Origin: Canibacter sp052085365 | GTDB lineage: Bacteria > Actinomycetota > Actinomycetes > Actinomycetales > Microbacteriaceae | NCBI GenBank assembly: GCA_052085365.1 | Contig: JBQDFP010000012.1 | Coordinates: forward strand, 1-64,000 | Reading direction: 5' to 3' | DNA length: 64,000 bases | In this document: in pieces, positions 41,661 through 50,988 of the stretch | Layout: each line of letters starts with the position of its first letter | Position numbering within the stretch: position 1 is the first letter of the stretch | Translations under genes and position numbers: made by a program | The notes under the pieces: model-generated | Databases searched by the model: none | Seen by the model: the letters and a program-made list of their open reading frames with translations, nothing else | Told to the model about the DNA's origin: nothing

Positions 41661-42214
41661 GTTGATTCGCTTTCAGTCTGAGGCCGTGAAATGCCTGAGA
41701 TACCTGGGTCTTCACCACGATACGGCGTGGTGGTGTCGCCCACACGATCGAGAAGGTCTGCGACTCTCCCGTGTCTCATGAGCACCGCTCCAGGGTCGAG
41801 GTCGAGCCAGGGTGCGAGCACAAAGTCGCGTTCGTGTGCGCGTGGGTGCGGCAGGGTGAGCCGCTCATCACGGATGACTTTTCCGGCAAATGTGATGATG
41901 TCAATATCGAGTGTTCGTGCGCCCCAACGCACTTCACGAGTGCGTCCAAATTGTTGTTCGAGTTCTTGTAGGAGATCAAGCAGGTGGAGGGGTGCGAGCG
42001 TTGTGACAGCTGAGGCAACACCGTTGAGATATTTTGGTGCGGTCTCGTCTGGGCCCTCAAGTGTGACCGCTACTGTTTCACGCAACGGCGATGGCGTGAA
42101 CTCGGTGATCGCTGGGTGGTGTGCGAGCGCAGATTGTGCGTCGCGAATCGTGCTGATTCGATCACCAAGGTTGGCTCCGAATGCGAGGATGACGGGTGAG
42201 ACTTGTGCGATCAT
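41657..42214 (-). CDS. folK: 6-hydroxymethyl-dihydropterin pyrophosphokinase
   Basis: A 185-residue folate enzyme that activates the pterin alcohol with ATP. N-terminal ILAFGANLGDR (about 9-19), loop LLDLLQELEQQFGRTREVRWGARTLDIDIITF containing the HPPK signature R-W-G-x-R-T-L-D-I-D-I (near 100), and LPHPRAHERDFVLAPW. C-terminal extension of about 20 residues is Ser/Thr-rich. Start ATG overlaps the FolP-FolB fusion by 4 bases. Confidence 0.95.
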   Translation of the reverse strand: MIAQVSPVILAFGANLGDRISTIRDAQSALAHHPAITEFTPSPLRETVAVTLEGPDETAPKYLNGVASAVTTLAPLHLLDLLQELEQQFGRTREVRWGARTLDIDIITFAGKVIRDERLTLPHPRAHERDFVLAPWLDLDPGAVLMRHGRVADLLDRVGDTTTPYRGEDPGISGISRPQTESEST

Positions 42215-43452
42215 GCCGTGAATCCTGCGTGCTGCCCTCGAGTGATGGTCACGGAAACATCCCCGAACGGAACTGTGATGGGGGCGTGAGGTTTATGCAC
42301 CGTAATGGTGATTTGCTGGATGCCAGCGAAGGTAAGCGCCGTCGCTGCGAGGCGTTCAGCGAGCGTTTCGATGAGGTCAACCGGTTTGTCTTCGGCAGCT
42401 CGCACGAGCGCTTCTGCAAGTTCCCCGTAATGCACGGTTTCACTGAGATTGTCGCTTGCTCCTGAAACACGCAGGTCGAGCTCAGCGGTTGCATCAATAA
42501 AAAAGGTTTGTCCGTCACGTTTTTCGTGCTCGAACACACCGTGATGTGCGAAAGCTTCAAGTCCGGTGAGCTGAATCATGTCGCTAGGCACCCGAGTGGC
42601 TGGTTCAATGTTTCCGTTCGGTGCCGTCACGGGTTCAGCGCTCGAGTGAATGCCAAGCTGCCACGCCTCATGCACTGCAACCGCTTGTGCGCTACCGGCA
42701 ATGTCGTGAACGCGCACTCCCCACAGGCCGTGCGCCGCACACAGTGCGGTCACCACACTTGTTCCCAGGTCACGATCTTTCGGTTTGTTGGGTGCGCCCG
42801 GGATACCGTCGAGCACGTCCTTCAACATGCGTTTGCGTGATGCCCCAATCAAGACCCGGTACCCGAGAGTGTCGAGCTCGGACAGGCGGTTCAAGATTTC
42901 CCAGCACTGTGGGCCCGTCTTATCGAATCCCAGTCCAGGGTCAAGAATAATGCGATCGCGTGGTATTCCTGCAGCGACTGCGCGCTCGGCCAGATCGGTC
43001 AGTTGTTCACGCACTTCGACAACAACATCGTCATAGTGGCTTCGCGCGTGCGCCGGGTCCGGGATTCCCCGCCAGTGGCAAATGATTATTTCGGCGGTGC
43101 TCGCAGCAACCACATCGAACATATCCGGATCATACAGGCCACCCGATACGTCGTTAATAATGCGGGCACCGGCTGCGATGCCTGCTTTTGCCGTGCTCGC
43201 GTGGATGGTATCAACTGAGACGACCGTTTTGGGTGCGAGCGCGCGCACCACTTCAATCATGCGTTCTTGCTCAACTTCGGCGCTGATGCGTTCTGACCCG
43301 GGACGAGTGCTCTCGCCACCAATATCAAGAATATGCGCACCATCTGCGATGAGCTGCTCACCGTGAGCGATTGCCGTTTCGATGCGTGAATGGTCACCGC
43401 CATCACTGAAACTGTCAGGCGTCACATTGACGATTCCCATTAGAAGCGTCAT
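42211..43452 (-). CDS. folP-folB: Fused dihydropteroate synthase / dihydroneopterin aldolase
   Basis: A 413-residue two-domain folate enzyme. DHPS domain (1-275): GIVNVTPDSFSDGG, DIGGESTRPG, VVSVDT, INDVSG, DPGLGFDKT, GASRKRML, VRVHDI, all canonical. A linker (about 276-290, PVTAPNGNIEPATRVPS) leads into a FolB domain: GLEAFAHHGVFEHEK with the catalytic Glu, and VHKPHAPI with the conserved Lys. In most relatives folP and folB are separate adjacent genes. It supplies the true DHPS, in contrast to the FolP2 paralogue at 9.5 kb. Six bases after the folE stop. Confidence 0.95.
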   Translation of the reverse strand: MTLLMGIVNVTPDSFSDGGDHSRIETAIAHGEQLIADGAHILDIGGESTRPGSERISAEVEQERMIEVVRALAPKTVVSVDTIHASTAKAGIAAGARIINDVSGGLYDPDMFDVVAASTAEIIICHWRGIPDPAHARSHYDDVVVEVREQLTDLAERAVAAGIPRDRIILDPGLGFDKTGPQCWEILNRLSELDTLGYRVLIGASRKRMLKDVLDGIPGAPNKPKDRDLGTSVVTALCAAHGLWGVRVHDIAGSAQAVAVHEAWQLGIHSSAEPVTAPNGNIEPATRVPSDMIQLTGLEAFAHHGVFEHEKRDGQTFFIDATAELDLRVSGASDNLSETVHYGELAEALVRAAEDKPVDLIETLAERLAATALTFAGIQQITITVHKPHAPITVPFGDVSVTITRGQHAGFTA

Positions 43453-43458
43453 CGTTTG

Positions 43459-44067
43459 TTACTCCCCTGCGCTGTGAATATCGCCACTGGGTTCTCCGCC
43501 GTGCAGCATGAGTGAAATCGCTTCAGCACGCCGCACCGGTTCGGCGAACGCTCCGCGGCTCGCAATCGTAGTTACTCGCGCGTCACGCTGAGCAACTCCA
43601 CGGTCGGTTAAGCACCCGTGACGGGCTTCGAGAACCACGAGAACTCCTTGCGGGTTTAGTTCTTGCTCGATTGTTTCAGCGACTTGCTCGCCAAGCCGTT
43701 CCTGGACTTGTGGTCGTGACGCGAACATTTGCACCAATCGCGGCAGCGCGCTCAAGCCGATCACATTCTCGGCTGGCAAATATGCGATATGGGCTGTGCC
43801 CTGGAATGGAAGCAGGTGGTGCTCACACACTGACCGATATTGAATGTCTCGCACAACCACGAGTTCGCCGGTCGCCCCGTCGATCGCGATCGGGTTTGCG
43901 AGCAGTTGGGCCGGGTCTTCGCCCAGACCATTAAAAAATTCTGCAAAGGATTCAGCTACACGACCCGGTGTTTTTGCAAGCTGTTGAGTATCGGGGTCCA
44001 GTCCATATGCAAGCAGAAGTTCACGAACCGCGTGTGCGGCTCGTGAACGATCAAACTGCTGCGTCAC
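43459..44067 (-). CDS. folE: GTP cyclohydrolase I
   Basis: A 202-residue zinc enzyme forming dihydroneopterin triphosphate from GTP, first step of folate synthesis. Signature VRDIQYRSVCEHHLLPFQG (near 70-88) with zinc ligand Cys and the catalytic His, then EARHGCLTDRGV supplying the other zinc ligands (His, Cys). It has the usual family length. GTG start 5 bases after the ftsH stop, so folE is likely cotranscribed with ftsH. Confidence 0.95.
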   Translation of the reverse strand: MTQQFDRSRAAHAVRELLLAYGLDPDTQQLAKTPGRVAESFAEFFNGLGEDPAQLLANPIAIDGATGELVVVRDIQYRSVCEHHLLPFQGTAHIAYLPAENVIGLSALPRLVQMFASRPQVQERLGEQVAETIEQELNPQGVLVVLEARHGCLTDRGVAQRDARVTTIASRGAFAEPVRRAEAISLMLHGGEPSGDIHSAGE

Positions 44068-44072
44068 TGGTA

Positions 44073-46160
44073 TCAGCGTTCCTCAGGGGGCGTTGGACCA
44101 GGGGCTGGTGGTTCGGGAGTGTCAGGGCCATTCGATCCTGGGGCCGGTGGCGTCTTCTCGTCTTGCACGTCAGGGTCAGTCAGCCCCGGCCCAACGGTAA
44201 TGCCAGCCTCGGGCGATGAGTCAAGGTGTCCGTCGGTTCGCGCAACTTCTGGAATCTCGATCGGTGGTCGATCGGAGACGGGACGTTCGTCACTGGAGAG
44301 CCAAACCGGTCGCGGTTTCAGTTTCTTGACGTCTGTGAAAATCTCAGCGATCTGCAGGTGGTCGAGGGTCTCTTTCTCAAGCAGTTCGCGAGCAAGGTTG
44401 TCAAGAATGTCTCGGTTTGTGGTCAACACTTCGTACGCTTCATCGTGTGCCTGTTCCATCATCAGGCGCACTTCGTGATCAACCTTTTCTGCTGCGCGTT
44501 CAGAGTAGTCGCGTGACTGCCCGAACTCTCCGACGTAGCCGGGTGATTCTGGCTGGCCAAGCTTCACAGGACCAAGTTCACGTGACATTCCGTATTCGAC
44601 GACCATCTTGCGCGCCGTTGAGGTGGCCTTCTCAATGTCGTTTCCGGCGCCAGTAGTCGGATCATGGAACACTAATTCTTCTGCCACGCGGCCACCAAGC
44701 GCGTATGCGAGCTGATCTTGCAGTTCGTTTCGCGTCACCGAGTATTTATCTTCAAGCGGAATCACCATCGTGTAGCCCAGCGCACGACCGCGCGGCAAGA
44801 TCGTGATCTTCGTCACGGGGTCCGTATAGTTCAGGCCGGCTGCGACGAGAGCATGGCCGCCCTCGTGGTAGGCGGTGACGAGCTTTTCGTGGTCCTTCAT
44901 AACGCGAGTGCGTCGTTGCGGGCCAGCGACGACACGATCAATTGCCTCGTCAAGGGCACGGTTGTCAATGAGTTGAGCATGTGAGCGTGCAGTCAAGAGC
45001 GCCGCTTCGTTCAACACGTTGGCGAGGTCCGCACCGGTGAAACCCGGAGTTTTTCGAGCAACAATGCCGAGGTCAACATTGTCTGACAGTGGTTTACCCT
45101 GAGCGTGAACTTCAAGAATCATGCGACGTCCCGCCATATCTGGTGCGTCAACACCGACCTGACGGTCGAACCGGCCCGGACGCAGCAGCGCAGGGTCCAA
45201 CATATCGGGACGGTTTGTGGCTGCGATCATAATCACGTTGGATTTCGGATCGAAGCCGTCCATCTCAACGAGCAGCTGGTTAAGCGTCTGTTCGCGCTCA
45301 TCGTGACCGCCGCCCATACCTTGGCCGCGTCGCTGACCGACCGCGTCAATTTCATCTACGAAAATAATTGCGGGGGCGTTCGCTTTGGCTTCTTTAAACA
45401 GGTCGCGCACACGGCTCGCACCAACACCAACAAACATTTCAACAAAGTCGGAACCGGAAATGGAATAAAACGGTACGCCTGCTTCTCCTGCGACAGCGCG
45501 AGCAAGCAGTGTCTTACCGGTGCCGGGAGGGCCATACAGCAGCACACCCTTCGGAATGCGGGCACCTACTGCCTGGAAACGTGATGGATCCTGCAGGAAG
45601 TCTTTGATTTCATACAGTTCATCGACAGCTTCATCTGCGCCAGCAACATCGCTGAAGCGCACCTGCGGGGTTTCTTTGGTGGTGAGTTTGGCACGAGATT
45701 TGCCGAATTGCATCACCTTGTTTCCGCCGCCGTTCATCGACGAGATCATCCACCAGAAGAACAGTCCGATGAGCAGCACGGGCAGCAGGAAGCCAAGAAC
45801 TGACCAGATTGGGTTGGGCTGAGGAACCTGGTCGGTGTACCCGTCTTTGAGTTTTGCATCGTCGACTGCTTGCACTACGTCTTCGCCGCGCGGCGCCACG
45901 TAGTAGAAGTGGACATTTTCGGCACCGGTTTCTTTATCAGCTTTTGTCAACTGTAAGTTGACGCGCTGATCACCATCAATTATTTCAACGGTTTCAACAT
46001 ATTTACTCTTCAGGAGTTCGAATCCGCGCTCGGTGGTGACTTCTTGGTCACCTGTGCCACTGAGCAGTGACCAGCCGATCAGAACGATCAGCGGCGCAAG
46101 AATAATATAAACGAGCGGTCCACGGAATAGCCGTTTCCCTTTTGAACGTGCCTCAGCCAA
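44073..46160 (-). CDS. ftsH: ATP-dependent zinc metalloprotease FtsH
   Basis: A 695-residue membrane protease. Two membrane helices (about 12-30 and 112-135) flank an external domain; the AAA domain has GPPGTGKT (about 208-215), IIFVDEIDAVGQRRG and the second region of homology; the peptidase site is YHEGGHALVA (HExxH, near 430), here HEGGH rather than the commoner HEAGH. The C-terminal 75 residues are Pro/Asp/Glu-rich. TTG start at 46160 with AAGGAAGG about 8 bases upstream. Confidence 0.96.
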   Translation of the reverse strand: MAEARSKGKRLFRGPLVYIILAPLIVLIGWSLLSGTGDQEVTTERGFELLKSKYVETVEIIDGDQRVNLQLTKADKETGAENVHFYYVAPRGEDVVQAVDDAKLKDGYTDQVPQPNPIWSVLGFLLPVLLIGLFFWWMISSMNGGGNKVMQFGKSRAKLTTKETPQVRFSDVAGADEAVDELYEIKDFLQDPSRFQAVGARIPKGVLLYGPPGTGKTLLARAVAGEAGVPFYSISGSDFVEMFVGVGASRVRDLFKEAKANAPAIIFVDEIDAVGQRRGQGMGGGHDEREQTLNQLLVEMDGFDPKSNVIMIAATNRPDMLDPALLRPGRFDRQVGVDAPDMAGRRMILEVHAQGKPLSDNVDLGIVARKTPGFTGADLANVLNEAALLTARSHAQLIDNRALDEAIDRVVAGPQRRTRVMKDHEKLVTAYHEGGHALVAAGLNYTDPVTKITILPRGRALGYTMVIPLEDKYSVTRNELQDQLAYALGGRVAEELVFHDPTTGAGNDIEKATSTARKMVVEYGMSRELGPVKLGQPESPGYVGEFGQSRDYSERAAEKVDHEVRLMMEQAHDEAYEVLTTNRDILDNLARELLEKETLDHLQIAEIFTDVKKLKPRPVWLSSDERPVSDRPPIEIPEVARTDGHLDSSPEAGITVGPGLTDPDVQDEKTPPAPGSNGPDTPEPPAPGPTPPEER

Positions 46161-46311
46161 CTACGAAGCCTTCCTTACGGTGTGGGTTTTGTTCCCAATG
46201 CCAATTAGCGTAGTCGACATCACCGACGGTCGCGCTGTGTGTCCGCCAAAGAGTGCGTGAAAACTCCCCGGGTTCGCGCTCAGCTTACTCTGCGAGCGAC
46301 ACACTCAACGA

Positions 46312-46872
46312 TTACGCGTTCGCGTAGACGTGTGGCGCGAGAATCGCGACGTCCCGCAGGTTCCGGTAGCGTTCTGCGAAATCGAGACCGTAGCCGATTA
46401 CGAACTCGTTTGGAATGTCAAAGCCGACGTATTCAACATCGATTTCAACTTTGAGCGCTTCAGGTTTGCGCAGCATCGTGCAGATTCGAACTGATCGAGC
46501 ACCCCGGCTCTGCAGGTTCGCTTTCAACCATGACAGTGTCAACCCCGAGTCGATAATGTCTTCAACGATCAGCACATCACGGTCGGTCAGGTCAGCATCG
46601 AGGTCTTTCAAGATTTTGACTACGCCGCTCGACTTCGTGCCGGAGCCATAACTGGACACGGCCATCCAGTCCATCTCAGCCTGGAATTTCAGTTCGCGTG
46701 CCAGGTCTGCCATCACCATGACAGCACCTTTCAACACTCCAACAAGCAGCGGCGGCCTTCGCCCGGCATAGTCCGCTTCGATTTCGCGCGCGAGGGTGGC
46801 GAGTCTGGCGAGCAGCTCTTCCTCGGTGTGCAGCACCATTTTCAGATCATCACTCACGTCACTCGCGTGCAT
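46312..46872 (-). CDS. hpt: Hypoxanthine phosphoribosyltransferase
   Basis: A 186-residue purine-salvage enzyme making IMP/GMP from hypoxanthine/guanine. PRPP loop VLIVEDIIDSGLTL (near 100-113), VGVLKGAVMVMADL, the flexible loop with SSYGSGTKSSG, and C-terminal VGFDIPNEFVIGYGLDFAERYRNL landmarks. ATG start with AAGGA. It lies between tilS and ftsH, the standard actinobacterial order. Confidence 0.95.
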   Translation of the reverse strand: MHASDVSDDLKMVLHTEEELLARLATLAREIEADYAGRRPPLLVGVLKGAVMVMADLARELKFQAEMDWMAVSSYGSGTKSSGVVKILKDLDADLTDRDVLIVEDIIDSGLTLSWLKANLQSRGARSVRICTMLRKPEALKVEIDVEYVGFDIPNEFVIGYGLDFAERYRNLRDVAILAPHVYANA

Positions 46873-46918
46873 CGGGGTTCCTTCCGCCGCTGATTACTTC
46901 TCGTGGAATGGATCCATG

Positions 46919-47971
46919 CTATCGCGTCTCATTTCTGGCCTGAAACCAGACCGTGTTCTCTTCGCGCCACACGGTGAGATTTGGAAGGTTGATTTCCTGT
47001 TGCCCACGCCAATGTGTAACCAATCGCTGTACTTGTCTGGTCTGGTTGGCGGTGAGCACACTGTCGGCAACCTGGTTGGCGGTGAGTCTCATCATGCGGG
47101 TGCTGATTGCTGCGGGTTCTTGCTCTAATTCAGCAACCGGCAGCCCAATAGTCTCACCCGCGTCTGCTGTTGCTCTGACGAGTTTTACGGCAGCTAGCGC
47201 ATTCTCAGCAAGATCGTCCAGCAGATCGGCGTCTTGTTGGGCAAGGCGAGCCGTCGTGGCGAGCGCCTCTCGAATCCCAGGCCCAAGTTCACGTTCGAGC
47301 ACGGGCAGAACCGTTTCACGTACACGCACCCTGCGATAGTCCGGGTCCACATTGTGTGGATCGTGCCACGGGGTGAGCTGTTGCGCCTGGCAGGCCGCCA
47401 GCGTCTGGTCTCGAGATATGTTCGGGCTGTCAGGCTGCAGAAAAGGTCGCACAAACAGTCCCCGCTGCGGGCGAATACCAGCAAGTGAGCGAGTCCCTGA
47501 CCCACGGGCGAGACCAAGAAGCACTTGTTCAGCCTGGTCATCACGTGTGTGTGCGGTAAACACGGCGCCCGCGTGATGCTCGCGTGCTTGGCTGCGCAGA
47601 GCGACGTATCGGGCAGTTCGCGCTCGCGCCTCTGGTCCCCCATCCCCGGTTTCAGGCACGTCTACAGTGTGGATAATAACTGGTTTAAGCCCGAGATTAC
47701 GCGCTTGGGATGCTGCACGTTCTGCGACAGCCGCCGACCCCGTCTGCAGGTTATGGTCTACGATTACCGCCCCGGCTGGTATTCCCAGTTGTGGTGCTTC
47801 GAACGCAACAGCTGCGGCAAGTGCGAGTGAGTCGGCACCGCCTGAGAGCGCGACAAGCACCGGTGTTTTCTGGGTCAAGATCTCATCGGTATGCAGACGT
47901 TTCAGCGTCTCTCTGACTGCCACACGTGTTGCGGCAGTTGCTGGATGTAACGGCTCACGGCGTTCACGCAT
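46919..47971 (-). CDS. tilS: tRNA(Ile)-lysidine synthase
   Basis: A 350-residue PP-loop ATPase that makes lysidine at C34 of tRNA-Ile(CAU). The PP-loop is ALSGGADSLALA (about 41-52), with the family's VIDHNLQ and HTRDDQAEQVLLGLARGSG. The C-terminal part has the all-helical TilS substrate domain. The frame stays open to 48019, but ATG at 47971 overlaps the upstream stop by one base (TGATG), a classic restart site, and is preferred. Confidence 0.93.
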   Translation of the reverse strand: MRERREPLHPATAATRVAVRETLKRLHTDEILTQKTPVLVALSGGADSLALAAAVAFEAPQLGIPAGAVIVDHNLQTGSAAVAERAASQARNLGLKPVIIHTVDVPETGDGGPEARARTARYVALRSQAREHHAGAVFTAHTRDDQAEQVLLGLARGSGTRSLAGIRPQRGLFVRPFLQPDSPNISRDQTLAACQAQQLTPWHDPHNVDPDYRRVRVRETVLPVLERELGPGIREALATTARLAQQDADLLDDLAENALAAVKLVRATADAGETIGLPVAELEQEPAAISTRMMRLTANQVADSVLTANQTRQVQRLVTHWRGQQEINLPNLTVWREENTVWFQARNETR

Positions 47972-48804
47972 CACAGCACCTGGCCTGTTCCGAACCAGGC
48001 CCGAGCTTGCCTTACCCAAAGCAGAATGACTGAGACTGTGTGGAAGACAAGCACACCAAAAAGCAATAGTGCCCAGATCGAAAACATGGAACCAATTGCG
48101 CTGATTAGTGTGCCAGCATGGTCGGTTGCAAAAATCTCGGTAACCGTTTCGGTGAGCATCTCAGGTGCTTCGTGCCATTGGGCGATCAGGTCGGAGATCC
48201 ACGTGGTGATACCACCGGCAAGACCACCAAAGAGCGAAAGCCCGAAGCGCGAGAGCACGAGCAGGATGACAGCAACGATGAGTGGAATGTAGGCGATTGC
48301 GATGAGGATGGTTGTGATGAGGCGCGCTGTACGTTTGCGTTTCCACACTGTGAGTGCCGTGACGAGATAACCAGCGAAGAACACGAGGGCAAGCCCAATA
48401 AGCAGCCAGGCGCTTCCTGCAATCTGATCAAAGAGAAGTTTCGAGACCGCCTGCACGATTTGCTGATCACCGAGTTGTTCTACGGCGCCGTGCAGCAACT
48501 GTGGTGAAATGCTTTGCACCCATTCGATCAGGGTCGATCTTGCAGTTCCGGTGCTCTCCTGTACGACGTTTCGTACGAGCGAACGTAAATAGATCCACAA
48601 GACGAGCGGTGTCCCGAGCCAGCACAGTCCGGCAATCAAGAGACTCACGGCGGCAACTGTCACGCTCTTCGGACGTTTGCTCGTTCGGGCAGCGGTACGG
48701 CCACTAGTGGTGACAGCTCCGTCGAGATTGAGTGGCGGCAGCGCAGACGAGCCCGTGGCCGCTGCCTGGTTGTGGCTCGGCTGCGAGTCGTCTGTGTCCG
48801 TCAC
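47971..48804 (-). CDS. Four-helix membrane protein between ppa and tilS
   Basis: A 277-residue protein with a polar N-terminus (about 1-45) and four hydrophobic segments (about 50-78, 132-155, 163-195, 238-268). Family not recognised. GTG start at 48804 has GAGGGAGAG upstream; the frame extends to 48942 through the ppa promoter and start region, which is implausible. Many actinobacteria carry a D-Ala-D-Ala carboxypeptidase gene here instead; this protein has no serine peptidase motif. Coupled to tilS. Confidence 0.7.
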   Translation of the reverse strand: MTDTDDSQPSHNQAAATGSSALPPLNLDGAVTTSGRTAARTSKRPKSVTVAAVSLLIAGLCWLGTPLVLWIYLRSLVRNVVQESTGTARSTLIEWVQSISPQLLHGAVEQLGDQQIVQAVSKLLFDQIAGSAWLLIGLALVFFAGYLVTALTVWKRKRTARLITTILIAIAYIPLIVAVILLVLSRFGLSLFGGLAGGITTWISDLIAQWHEAPEMLTETVTEIFATDHAGTLISAIGSMFSIWALLLFGVLVFHTVSVILLWVRQARAWFGTGQVL

Positions 48805-48892
48805 TTGCTCTCCCTCACACCGTGATTCAAGTTCACTCACTAGACTAATCTCACAAAGTGAATTGACCGCCACATCATTGAGGAGCGTGCAA

Positions 48893-49381
48893 ATGGCATC
48901 GTTTGACGCAGTTATTGAAATTCCCAAGGGAAGCCGCAACAAGTACGAGATCGATCACGAGACCGGTCGTGTCTATTTAGACCGTGTGCTCTACACAGGT
49001 TTTGTCTATCCGGCCGACTACGGCTTCTTCGAGAATTCACTCGGTGAAGACAATGATCCGCTCGATGTTCTCGTGCTGCTTGACTACCCGGTCTTCCCCG
49101 GTGTGGGCATTAAGGTTCGCCCGGTTGGTGTGCTGCGCATGAGCGACGAAGCTGGCGGAGATGACAAGGTGATTGCGGTCCAGCACAAAGATCCTCGCTG
49201 GCAGCATATTCAAGATGTGAACGATATCCCCGAATACACTCGGAAAGAAATTGAGCACTTCTTCGAGCGTTATAAAGATCTTGAGCCCGGCAAGTGGGTC
49301 AAAGTTGATGCTTGGGGTTCTGCAGCTGATGCTGAGCGACTCATTCATGAGGCGATCGAGCGTGAAGCACAACAGCACTAG
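48893..49381 (+). CDS. ppa: Inorganic pyrophosphatase, family I
   Basis: A 162-residue soluble enzyme hydrolysing pyrophosphate. Metal-binding and catalytic residues in EIPKGSRNKYE (about 8-18), YPADYGFF, and the signature GEDNDPLDVLVLL (near 50). Length is typical. ATG at 48893 with AGGAG upstream; the frame is open to 48677 but that region is antisense to the membrane protein. A strong bidirectional terminator follows. Confidence 0.96.
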   Translation: MASFDAVIEIPKGSRNKYEIDHETGRVYLDRVLYTGFVYPADYGFFENSLGEDNDPLDVLVLLDYPVFPGVGIKVRPVGVLRMSDEAGGDDKVIAVQHKDPRWQHIQDVNDIPEYTRKEIEHFFERYKDLEPGKWVKVDAWGSAADAERLIHEAIEREAQQH

Positions 49382-49394
49382 TTAATAGACAGGC

Positions 49395-49434
49395 AAAACG
49401 GGGGCGGCTGGATCTTTCCAACCGCCCCCGTTTT
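49395..49434. terminator. Bidirectional terminator between ppa and the M23 peptidase gene
   Basis: An A-run, GC-rich arm, short loop, complementary arm and T-run (aaaacgggggcgg ... ccgcccccgttttt) with one mismatch in the upper stem. It works for both convergent genes. Confidence 0.85.
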
Positions 49435-49456
49435 TGGTGTGCAGTAACGGTTTCCG

Positions 49457-50785
49457 CTACAGGTATACCCCTCGGTTTGCCATGAAGTATTCTGCGTCAG
49501 ACTTCGAACCCCAGGTGAGGGTTTCGAAGTGCAGGTGCGGTCCGGTGGACCGGCCAGTGCTGCCGACGTAGCCAATTACTTGACCCTTGCCAACCCACTG
49601 GCCTAATCCGACAACTGGTGATGAAACCATGTGGGCATAGCGAGTTTCATAGCCGCCACCGTGGTCAATTGCGACCATGTTTCCGTAGTCGCCCCACCAG
49701 CCCGAATATGAGACGCGGCCTGATGATGCGGCGTAAATCGTGGTACCTGATGCCGCACCAAGGTCAGTACCCTGGTGGCCGCCGTAGCAGCCGTAGTGAC
49801 AAGAAATCGAGTACGTTCCTGGTGCCAGTGGAAGCCCCCAGGCGCCGCCACTGGAAGGTGGTGGCGTGGAGACGCCGCCGCCCCCTCCGCCGCCTCCGCC
49901 TCCGCCGCCACCGCCAGAGTTTTCGCGAGCGGCAGCCTCAGCAGCTGCACGACGCTGAGCTTCAGCTTCGGCAGCTTTACGACGGGCTTCTTCTTCTTTA
50001 CGTCGTTGCTCTTCCTCGATGCGCAGACGTTCTTGATAACCCTCGACTGTTTTCGTGGTTTTATCTTCGAGAGCGGCCAGCTGAGTTTCTAGAACTTTCT
50101 GGTTTTCTTCAGCTTCTTGCTGATGCTGGCGGGCCTTATCTACGGCTTGCGCTGCCTGAGCTGCCTTTTCGCGGGCATCTGCGTAGAGGCGTTCACGTTC
50201 TTTCTTTGCTTCTGCCGCCTGTTTGCCTAACGAATCAGCGGTGTTCATTGCCTGAGTTGCTTCGTCAGAAAGCTGTGTATTTCGCTCGGTCGATTTTGAC
50301 ATCATTGCCATACGATCGAGCAGGCTATCTGCGGATTCCGCATCGCCATCAAGGAAGAGTTCAAGGTTGCGGTCAACGCCGCCCGAACGGTACATCTGTG
50401 ACACGAGCGCGGCAGCACGCTCAGCAGTTTCGGTCGCCTGCTTTTTACTTTCGGTCGCCTGCTGATCAAGTGATTTTGCTTTTTGATCGGCTTTTTCAAA
50501 CTTCTCTTCGGCAAGTGTTGCGGCGTTCGATGCGTCTTCTGACTCCTGCTGACGTTTCGCAACTTCAGCTTTTGCTTCGCTAATCAGCCCTTTAATCTCG
50601 GTGATCTTGCCGGCAGTTTTTGACTCGTTTGCTTTCGCTTCTTGTACGTCAGACCAGGTCGGCAGGTCGAGTGCCTGTGCTTCTGGCGCGTTAATTTGCT
50701 GCCCTACGAAGAGGCCTCCGAGCAGAGCAACAGACAGTGTAACCGCGGCAATTCTGCTGAGTCGCTGTCGTGACGTAGCGTCCAT
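49457..50785 (-). CDS. Secreted M23 (LytM) peptidase with coiled coil
   Basis: A 442-residue exported cell-wall hydrolase or regulator of one. Signal peptide (basic start, helix about 12-30, AQALDL cleavage region), long coiled coils (about 40-285, Ala/Glu/Lys/Gln-rich), a poly-Gly linker of about 14 residues, then the LytM domain. Zinc ligands are in GHQGTDLG (H-x3-D) and PHLHFE (H-x-H). The plan matches NlpD/EnvC/PcsB-like peptidoglycan-splitting proteins that act in cell separation, usually with FtsEX, which is not here. Confidence 0.9.
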   Translation of the reverse strand: MDATSRQRLSRIAAVTLSVALLGGLFVGQQINAPEAQALDLPTWSDVQEAKANESKTAGKITEIKGLISEAKAEVAKRQQESEDASNAATLAEEKFEKADQKAKSLDQQATESKKQATETAERAAALVSQMYRSGGVDRNLELFLDGDAESADSLLDRMAMMSKSTERNTQLSDEATQAMNTADSLGKQAAEAKKERERLYADAREKAAQAAQAVDKARQHQQEAEENQKVLETQLAALEDKTTKTVEGYQERLRIEEEQRRKEEEARRKAAEAEAQRRAAAEAAARENSGGGGGGGGGGGGGGVSTPPPSSGGAWGLPLAPGTYSISCHYGCYGGHQGTDLGAASGTTIYAASSGRVSYSGWWGDYGNMVAIDHGGGYETRYAHMVSSPVVGLGQWVGKGQVIGYVGSTGRSTGPHLHFETLTWGSKSDAEYFMANRGVYL

Positions 50786-50988
50786 CGCGTGGAGTCCCCT
50801 TCCGTTTTGCCTGCTGTTCGGCTTGTTGAAAATGCCGACAGGCCAGGCACTACGCTAACACCACTTCACTGAAATCAATGGTTGCTTCATCAGAGTGTTC
50901 ACGAACTCCAGTATTTTCAAACCGCGAATCATTGTGGAAACCAATTCGCGGGCACACAGCAGGCTGTTCCATCCGGCCTCGCAACTGT

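Noticed and set aside
44073..46160. FtsH active site HEGGH in place of HEAGH
   Set aside because: Still satisfies HExxH and occurs within normal family variation; no functional change inferred.
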